From positions 22,186,939 to 22,250,938 of the forward strand of contig OX352766.1 in the NCBI GenBank assembly GCA_947095585.1: a DNA stretch of 64,000 nt, read 5' to 3'. Source of the stretch: Nephrocerus scutellatus. Taxonomy: Eukaryota; Arthropoda; Insecta; Diptera; Pipunculidae. The translations under genes and the position numbers were made by a program. The notes under the pieces are model-generated. The model did no database searches. It saw nothing but the letters and a program-made list of their open reading frames with translations, and had not been told where the DNA came from. Below are positions 58,101-64,000 of this stretch, piece after piece (the first letter of the stretch is position 1; every line of letters begins with the position of its first letter).

Positions 58101-59399
58101 GAGATCGTTAGTGCTTTAACAACGGAAGCCTTTATAGGAGCACTGAAACGTTTCATAGGAAGACGAGGCCATGTTCGTAACCTATACTGTGATAATGCGA
58201 CTAATTTTGTTGGAGCTAGAAATCAGCTTCAGGACCTTAGCCAGACAGTATATTCCACGCAAGGTCAAGAATCAATCTCAAACTCGTGCAGCACAAAAGG
58301 CATCGATTTCCATTTCATTCCACCTCGATCTCCTCACTTCGGCGGATTATGGGAAGCTGCCGTTAAATCAGCAAAACATTTACTATATCGAAGCGTGTCA
58401 TCAGCACCCTTGACACATGAAGAATTCGAGACCCTAATAATTGAAATTGAGGCAATTCTTAATTCACGGCCATTAACACCGCTTTCTTCAGATCCAAATG
58501 ATCTCACCGCACTCACTCCTGATCACTTCCTAATCGGTGAACCACTGACAGCACCGATTGACGCAAACGCTAAAAACACGAACGTCAACCTGCCGACACG
58601 ATGGAAATTAGTGACGCACCTAAAAAATGAATTTTGGCGTAGATGGTCGAGTGAATACCTAAATGAATTGCAGCAACGGGTTAAATGGAAACAGCAAAAA
58701 CCAAACTTACAACCTGGAGCCATAGTTCTAATTAAAGAAGATAACACCCCATCGATGAAATGGCCACTCGGACGAGTCATTAAAACTCACATTGGAGAAG
58801 ATGGCCAGGTCCGCGTAGCAGACGTCAAAACATCAACTAGCATTCTTCGGCGAGCGATTCACAAACTTGCTCCTCTTCCGCTTAATGATGAAACCCCAAA
58901 ACAGGAACGACCACATCATTTTGAATGTCACACAAAAAGAAAGGCAGCAGAATCAACATCTCAAATCACAGGGGAGTCAACAAACAATGACCAACCACCA
59001 AAGAGAAAATGTCGAAAATCATACGGCTCGGCAATGTTATCCATCTTAATAGTATGCCTGATAGTACCACTCACATGTAGTTACCCAGTGGAAGTCAGCC
59101 AATTTCCATCTAAGCTAGGCCTTCATTTTGAAGCTCTAGGAACAGCCAACTTGGCAGCCAACGAATGGAACCTGGCGGTATACTATGAGCTAACACCGTA
59201 CTGGACTGAATTCCATGAAATCGCAAAGGGAATTAAATCTTTGCGACAACTCTGCCAGGTGATACCGCAAAACAATTCATGCAAGTCAATAATCGATCAA
59301 TTTAGTCATGTAAAAGAAGAGCTCACAACAGGGAACGAATTCTTCTCGAGGAACCTTCATAAGGCAAGACCAGAGCAAGACGCGGAGCTTTCAATATAG
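55173..59399 (+). CDS. pol: BEL Pol (protease end, RT, RNase H, integrase), in-frame with env start
   Basis: Open for 1408 codons after the TAG. Protease C-terminus LLIGAELYHELL and NTVFGWMATG (about residues 60-110), RT with LRVVFDASCKTSS and FYVDDVMTG (YVDD codons from 56304), RNase H with VFADASERAYGASIY and FWSDSEIVLAWI, integrase zinc domain (H-x3-H...CIRCAKAK) and DDE core in VDFCGP, LYCDNATNF and GLWEAAVKSAK. All catalytic residues seen are intact. The last ~120 residues (from 59034) begin with a hydrophobic signal-like segment and belong to the envelope-like region. Full-length and the best preserved part of the element. Confidence 0.93.
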   Translation, partial: GIGHATQRAHKRVNVHLQSRLTGFSARIEALVLPKLLSPQPTQSIDISQWNIPKNIKLADPNFNCTEHIDLLIGAELYHELLSVGQIRSNIEMPTFQNTVFGWMATGRIGPLPNTSITCGMCIEDENLNKLIEKFWTTEEPEEPQGALTTAEKWCEKNFIQTTHRDIQGRFTVKLPFSDDPTSLGESKPIALRRLYALERRLANNKELKQQYDHFMNEYITLNHMTEVELPPRNSPHYFLPHHCVQKPDSSTTKLRVVFDASCKTSSNISLNDILHVGPRIQDDLFTILLRFRLPRFVFTADVEKMYRQVLLHKEDRKYQLILWRKDVSDPVKCYQLNTVTYGTSSAPYLSIKCLQQLSQATTKSHPFGSKILQHDFYVDDVMTGANSLSTALEMQRQLIDVLQGAGFKLRKWCANNPRLIQNFGSEDKEVQLDFKNDSEDNIKILGLTWLPKVDDFCIKTYENHDAKVTKRKVSSEIARIFDPLGIMAPVVITAKIFLQQLWKLKLDWDAALPQELHSQWSRFCDDLKAISLIRIPRHIFSHQTPEVTQVHVFADASERAYGASIYIRSTVGHGTIIVRLLCAKSRVAPLEKEKFKKPTIPRLLLCAAKLATDLANRIKRDIGYEDAPTYFWSDSEIVLAWINSSEKSLPMFIANRVSSIKVSTTPQQWRHVKSKENPADLLTRGITPERLKECNLWFYGPLFLHGRESSWPQPYNKSALSEQQPNSNALPITTNDKESGHFIYEIKHGNLFQRVQRITAYILRFVSKLKGREDKTSSKKELSSQALTDSLHTILRLLQKEEFNSDIAHLKRYSECEKTSAISSLAPFLDTNDIMRVGGRLEASALSYDAKHPILLPYGHSFTKMIMTEIHCKNKHVGPQTLLAITRQRFWPVKGKTIARSIVQNCIRCAKAKPKLLSEMVGSLPADRVQPARPFINSGVDFCGPIWIHYRWRGSRPQKGYIAIFCCFATKAVHLEIVSALTTEAFIGALKRFIGRRGHVRNLYCDNATNFVGARNQLQDLSQTVYSTQGQESISNSCSTKGIDFHFIPPRSPHFGGLWEAAVKSAKHLLYRSVSSAPLTHEEFETLIIEIEAILNSRPLTPLSSDPNDLTALTPDHFLIGEPLTAPIDANAKNTNVNLPTRWKLVTHLKNEFWRRWSSEYLNELQQRVKWKQQKPNLQPGAIVLIKEDNTPSMKWPLGRVIKTHIGEDGQVRVADVKTSTSILRRAIHKLAPLPLNDETPKQERPHHFECHTKRKAAESTSQITGESTNNDQPPKRKCRKSYGSAMLSILIVCLIVPLTCSYPVEVSQFPSKLGLHFEALGTANLAANEWNLAVYYELTPYWTEFHEIAKGIKSLRQLCQVIPQNNSCKSIIDQFSHVKEELTTGNEFFSRNLHKARPEQDAELSI

Positions 59400-60450
59400 T
59401 TGGAACCATAGCCAATTCCTTATTTGGAATTCTTGATTCGGAATATGCACAAGAGGTATCAAAAACAATTGATGACATGAAGGGAAATGAAGACCACGTT
59501 CTGCGACTTCTCAATAATCAAACATCAATAATAGACTCAACTTTAAACATTATAAAGGGAAACCAGTTAAGTGTTCAAGAAAAATTTAGAGCGTTGAACG
59601 AGCAAATTAATCAAATAACTGCGCATACCACTCAAGAAGAACTAACTAGTACTTTTCTTTCCTTATCCATTGAACTGACGCTAATCATGTCCAACACACA
59701 ACGAATACAAGCCTTACTAATCAGAGTGCTAATCGACACAAACCATGGAAAGATAAGCCCTCTTCTTCTATCACCACAGCAATTATGTCACGAAGTCATA
59801 ATGATAAAGGCGCATGTCCCTTCCTCACTTCTATATGTACATGCGAGGTTGACTTACTGAACAATATGCCGTTACCAAAACAATGCAAGATAACTGAGCT
59901 CACAGAAGACCAGGTATGGATACGATTGTCGCACCCCAATGAATGGATTTACGCCCTCAGAACGAAGACAACCATCAACACTGTATGCGGCAATGAGATT
60001 TCACCAATAACGCTGGAGGGCTCTGGTCTTTTAAAAATTCAGCCCAACTGCGTCATTAAACAAGATCTCTTAACATTCCAAGGACATAAAATCTATACCA
60101 GTATCGGCAAACCATCCTACACCAAACTGGTCAATCTAACGGACATCGCAATACCAAGCAATCTTATCCCAACTAACGAGTATTCATTGGCAGATCAACT
60201 TCAATTGGCAGAGATCGAAAGGTTGAGGCAAGAAATCAAGCAACTTCCAACAGAAATTCCACACAAAATAAGCAACCATGACCTTCACCAATACTCCGTG
60301 GCATACTTAGGGCTTATTTTAACGGTATCAGCAATCATCTTCTGGAGATGGAAAACAAGGAAGACAAACAAACCTAGCAAACCATCGCCATCAGGACCTA
60401 TCCCTAGAATACGTCGAAAATTCAGCCTACCTAGCGACGAAATCTGTTGA
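59034..60450 (+). pseudogene. env: BEL envelope-like region, broken by two frameshifts
   Basis: Three consecutive segments in three frames. (1) 59034-59399: signal-peptide-like hydrophobic start, then LHFEALGTANLAANEW, in frame with pol. (2) About 59360-59860: a furin-type RARR site (59372-59383) followed by a Gly/Phe-rich hydrophobic stretch resembling a fusion peptide, then heptad-rich sequence. (3) About 59785-60450: cysteine-containing ectodomain and one transmembrane helix near the C-terminus (YLGLILTVSAIIFW), with a basic cytoplasmic tail. This order is that of F-type fusion glycoproteins found in insect errantiviruses and some BEL elements. Frame changes fall near 59360-59395 and 59780. 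As it stands it cannot make a full protein. Confidence 0.8.
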
Positions 60451-60463
60451 ATGGCTGCATTCA

Positions 60464-60475
60464 ACGGGGGGAGTA
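60464..60475 (+). promoter_or_regulatory. Polypurine tract of BEL element
   Basis: ACGGGGGGAGTA directly precedes the 3' LTR start (TGTTC at 60476). Position and G-rich purine run fit the plus-strand primer. Confidence 0.75.
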
Positions 60476-61069
60476 TGTTCAAGAACAGAAATGTGTTTGT
60501 GCATGTTGGATTAATTTTCATAATGAAATTCATAATGCAAATTCATCAGGCATGCGAATGAATCCAACATGCACGAAGCCAAAGTTTCGAATTCCGGCTA
60601 AACATGATCCCAGACTTATTACAGCTCACCTTGAACTCAAGGTAAAAAACAAATAGGTGCAGCAATGGGAATATGTTTCGCTTATCAGCAATTCGAACTA
60701 TTTTTTTTGCGTCAGTCATTGCGTGTGCAAACTGACTGCATATTATTGCAGTATTTTTATTTTTTTGGAATTAATTCGAATTAGGCAATAATTTACCTTT
60801 ATATAGTTCTAAGTAGAATCATTTTTGTATTTTTTGTACTTGGCATTAATGCTAATTAAGCAATAATCCGTTTTCCTTTATGTTTGTATTTTCGTTATTT
60901 ATGCCCACGTAGGCAATATTATCCTTATAAATACTCCCGTATTAGGGAACAATAAATCACTCAATTATTAATCATCAAAAAAGGTTGTTGTCAATTTTAT
61001 TTTTGGTTAGCTATCCCCCCACCAGTGGTAAGGCGGCTAACTAATAGGATATTAAGATATATCGGTACA
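60476..61069 (+). repeat. BEL element 3' LTR
   Basis: 594 bp. Compared with the 5' LTR: GGATTAATTTTCATAATG for GGATTCATTTTCATAATA, a 5-bp deletion in CCGGCTAAACATG, CAGTCATTGCG for CAGTCACTGCG, TATATAG for TATAAAG, and a 3-bp insertion in CCCACGTAGGC. Confidence 0.92.
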
Positions 61070-64000
61070 AGAACCGGTTATATCCACATCATTAGTCAAG
61101 GTACATGCACCTTGACTATTCCGTCGTTGGAACAAAATAGTTCCACCGTTAACAACGATCGTTTTGATGCTTATCAGAGAGCACGAGCTCGAATTTTTGG
61201 TGAAGACACTCCCACGGTGAAGCAAAAGAGTAAGCGTTCGACGCTTAGGTTGCGAACCTTCTGGAAGTCTGTGTTACTAAGCCGTCGGAGATTTATAGAA
61301 GCAATTGTTAACAGGGGAGATGATGTTCGTTCATATGCGGAGGTGACATTTTTAGATCGTACTATGCTAGGACTGCTCGATAGTGGTGCTACCATAAGTT
61401 GTGTTGGTTCAAGAGTCGCAGAGAGTATTTTGAGTGATGGTCGCGACGTGATCAAGTTTGTTAGCAGTATTAAAACGGCTGATGGAAATCGCCAACCTGT
61501 GAAAGGAAAGGTAAAGGTCGACATTGAATTTCGAGGACAGATTCGAGAAATCGAATTGTATCTTATTCCTAACCTTTCCCAAGATTTGTACCTTGGTATT
61601 GATTTCTGGAGAGCATTTAAGTTAGCACCTGGAATCATTAGCGAAGTGCAACATAGTTTGAATGTCGAGGTGGGCAAAGGTGATAACACCAAATCACTCG
61701 TTTTGACGACTGGTCAATTGAATAGATTGGAAGTGGTTAAGTCACGTTTTCCTTCTTTCGATAAAGATGGATTGGGAAAAACGACACTGGTTGAACACGT
61801 TATCGATGTTCAGGATGCAAAGCCAATAAAGCAGCGGCATTATCCAGTATCTCCGGCTATCGAGAGATTGATTTTTGCGGAACTGGATGTAATGCTAGCT
61901 CAAGGGATCATCGAGGAATCAAAAAGTTCCTGGAGCTCGCTTGTCGTGTTGGTACGTCAACCAGGGAAGGTTCGACTCTGTCTGGACTCGCGGAAAGTCA
62001 ACGCAGTGACGGTCAAGGACGCCTATCCCCTACCTCATATCAATGGGATTTTAAGTCGATTACCGCCTGCGGAGGTTATTTCGAGTCTAGATTTGAAAAA
62101 GGCTTTCCACCAAATTCCGTTGGAATTAGGTTCTCGTGACAAAACCGCTTTCACTGTTCCTAACATGCCCTTGTATCAATATCGGGTGATGCCATTCAGA
62201 CTATGCAATGCACCCCAGACACTTTGTAGATTGATGGACCAAGTTATTCCACCCCAACTTAGGGACTTCGTGTTCGTGTATCTTGACGACCTGCTGGTCA
62301 ACACAGATACTTTCGACAAGCATATGTTTGTCCTGGAGGAGGTCGCTTTACACTTGCGGAAGGCTGGTCTCACGATCAATGTAAATAAAAGTAAATTCAG
62401 TTTGAGAGAAGTCAAGTATCTGGGATACGTAGTCGGAAACGGAGTGCTTAAAGTAGATCCAGACAAACTCGTGGCGATAACTGAGTTTCCTAGGCCCGGG
62501 TCGGTTCGACAATTGAGACGTTTTCTTGGTATGGCTGGCTGGTATCGTCGCTTCATAAGCAATTTCTCGGTAGTATCTCATCCTCTCACAGAATTACTCA
62601 GGAAGTCTAAATCCTTCAATTGGTCGGACGAAGCCGAAAAAGCTTTTAACGAGCTGAAAAGAAGACTGACTTCTGCACCTGTACTGGGCAATCCAGACTT
62701 TACTCGACCCTTTGTCCTGCAATGCGACGCAAGCCAGGACGGAATTTGCAGCGTTTTTGCCCAAGTAAACAGTAGTGGCGATGAGGTTCCTGTGGCTTTT
62801 ATGTCACAAAAGTTGAATAAGGCGCAAAGGAACTACAGCGTTACTGAGCAGGAATGTCTGGCCGTTGTCCTAGGTATTAAGAAATTCCGCGCGTACATTG
62901 AGGGACAGGAGTTCACAGTGGTAACAGACCACGCAAGCTTGCAGTGGTTGATGCGACAGACTGATCTCAGTGGCAGGTTGGCGCGGTGGGCTTTGAAACT
63001 ACAGGGTTTCCAATTTTCGATTAAACATCGAAAGGGGTCTGAGAATGTTGTTCCAGATACCCTATCCAGAGTGTATACTGATGAATTATGCGAATTCAGC
63101 GAAGTAGGTCCCGAAATCGACTTGGACTACGCTGAGTTCGATAGTACGGAATACAGCATCTTAAAGACCAGGGTGTTAGTTCATCAGGGCAAGTTGCCCG
63201 ATCTTAAAGTCGTAGGAAAATATCTGTACAAGCGTACCGAATTCGCAACTGGTAGTGATGTACAAGAAAATGACTCTTGGAAACTCTGGGTTCCCAAATC
63301 GTTGACCAACGGGGTCATTCAGCAAGCCCACTGTCGTCTAACTGGTGCTCATGGAGGTATAGGAAAGACCACCGAGCGAATTAAGCGACACTTCTTCTGG
63401 CCACATATGTCGAAACAAATCAAGGAATACATCTCTAATTGTGAAACATGTAAATGCACTAAGCCATCCAATGTCGTCTTGCGTCCACCTATGGGTCAGC
63501 TGGTACAATCAGCCCGACCATTTCAACGACTGTTCATGGATTTGTTAGGTCCATATCCTCGATCTAAATCAGGTGCTATTGGGATACTGATAATACTCGA
63601 CCACCTCTCAAAATACAACTTTCTGAAACCCCTTAAAAAGTTTTGTGCCACGTCTATCTGTTGTTATTTGGAAGATTACATCTTCCGCACCTTCGGAGTT
63701 CCCGAGACAATCGTGACGGATAACGGCGTTCAATTCAAATCAGTCATCTTTAATTCACTTCTTACTAAATACGGTATAAGACATGTGTACACGGCCCTGT
63801 ACTCGCCGCAGTCTAACGCATCCGAACGTGTGAATCGCTCTATCATAGCTGCCATACGCGCATATATTAAGAACGATCAGAAGGACTGGGACAAAAGTCT
63901 TAGTGGCATCAGCTGTTCTTTGCGTAGTTCTTATCATGCGTCCATCGGATTTGCTCCGTACTATGTCCTGTTCGGATTGAATATGATTCACCACGCCTCC
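61070..64000 (+). CDS. pol: Outer Ty3/gypsy Pol: protease, RT, RNase H, integrase (open past window end)
   Basis: One frame with no stop from the end of the BEL LTR to the last base, about 976 codons; it has no stop in the window. Protease LLDSGATISCVG (Asp codon at 61379) and YLGIDFW; RT with KVRLCLDSRKVNAV, SSLDLKKAFHQIPL, MPFRLCNAP and VYLDDLL (YLDD at 62279-62290); RNase H with LQCDASQDG, EQECLAVVLGIKKFR and VVTDHASLQWLM; integrase HHCC (GAHGGIGKT...CETCKC near 63350-63460) and DDE with FMDLLGP (63539), VTDNGVQF (63719) and SNASERVN (63824). Two unusual residues: MPFRLCNAP where MPFGLxNAP is usual, and LCLDSR where a DYR block is usual in many relatives. The native start is upstream of the BEL insertion. 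C-terminus lies outside the window. Confidence 0.93.

Larger units (their letters stand above)
52690..61069 (+). mobile_element. BEL/Pao (roo-like) LTR retrotransposon with envelope-like region
   Basis: 8380 bp. 5' LTR 52690-53285 (596 bp), gag ATG 53316, protease, RT, RNase H and integrase in one frame interrupted by a TAG, an envelope-like region with two frameshifts, a polypurine tract and 3' LTR 60476-61069 (594 bp). LTRs start TGTTCAAG and end GGTACA. The LTRs differ by about four substitutions, a 5-bp and a 3-bp indel. DSGSQ protease, YVDD RT and gag zinc-finger pattern are diagnostic of BEL/Pao. Inserted between outer gag and pol. No matching 5-bp target-site duplication was seen (ACGAT on the left, AGAAC on the right). 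Confidence 0.92.
38077..64000 (+). mobile_element. Outer Ty3/gypsy retrotransposon (Osvaldo/Ulysses-like), partial and twice interrupted
   Basis: Plus-strand parts in order: PBS candidate (38077), leader part 1 (to 38786), leader part 2 (47402-48236), RING-containing gag (48237-49905), pol start (49906-50066), and pol PR-RT-RNaseH-integrase (61070 to beyond the window). The gaps are filled by a minus-strand mdg1/412-like element and a plus-strand BEL/Pao element. The pol has the LDSRKVN block and domain order of insect Osvaldo/Ulysses-like Ty3/gypsy elements. The 3' LTR, integrase C-terminus and any env lie outside the window. The two leader parts are joined by inference from position only. 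Confidence 0.75.

Overview
The window looks like constitutive heterochromatin from a fly, most likely Drosophila or a close relative. The evidence is a 30-kb satellite with a 156-bp monomer, a histone H1 fragment that still has a histone-type 3' stem-loop, and insect-type LTR and non-LTR retrotransposons in nested insertions. I see no convincing intact host protein-coding gene. Species is not determinable from the sequence alone.

Layout. 1-30146: one continuous AT-rich tandem satellite. Every full monomer is 156 bp and carries GAGCTC. It is organised into successive higher-order domains with periods of 384, 1372/1684, 3741/3117 and 2022 bp. Two monomer subfamilies grade from left (TATATAAC type) to right (TATGTAAC type). 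30147-30700: a 5'-truncated histone H1 pseudogene, directly fused to the last satellite monomer, with a degenerate histone stem-loop and purine-rich downstream element. 30881-33880: a decayed non-LTR retrotransposon on the minus strand (endonuclease, reverse transcriptase and C-terminal zinc-finger-like region), interrupted by a ~370-bp insert with a tRNA-like core. 33954-37400: small tandem repeats, a segment of unknown origin, three regularly spaced CTCF-like motifs and a GC-rich minisatellite.

37401-64000: a nest of three LTR retrotransposons. The outermost is a plus-strand Ty3/gypsy element (Osvaldo/Ulysses-like by its pol). It has a candidate tRNA-Lys primer binding site near 38086, a gag with an N-terminal RING-H2 finger at 48237, and a long uninterrupted pol from 61070 past the window edge. 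Its leader is split by a minus-strand mdg1/412-like element (38787-47401, 906-bp LTRs, three small leader ORFs, gag, pol with an RT deletion). Its gag-pol boundary is split by a BEL/Pao (roo-like) element (52690-61069, ~595-bp LTRs, gag-pol plus a broken envelope-like region). After the BEL insertion, 2623 bp spanning the outer gag and the BEL 5' LTR was duplicated in tandem (48101-50723 and 50724-53346), with no difference seen between the copies.

Most autonomous functions are broken: the gag frameshift and stop occur in both copies, the mdg1-like RT has lost part of its palm, and the BEL element has a stop and two env frameshifts. LTR pairs differ by under about 1%, so insertions are recent. 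The combination of young LTRs with many single-base frameshifts leaves open that some lesions are consensus errors.
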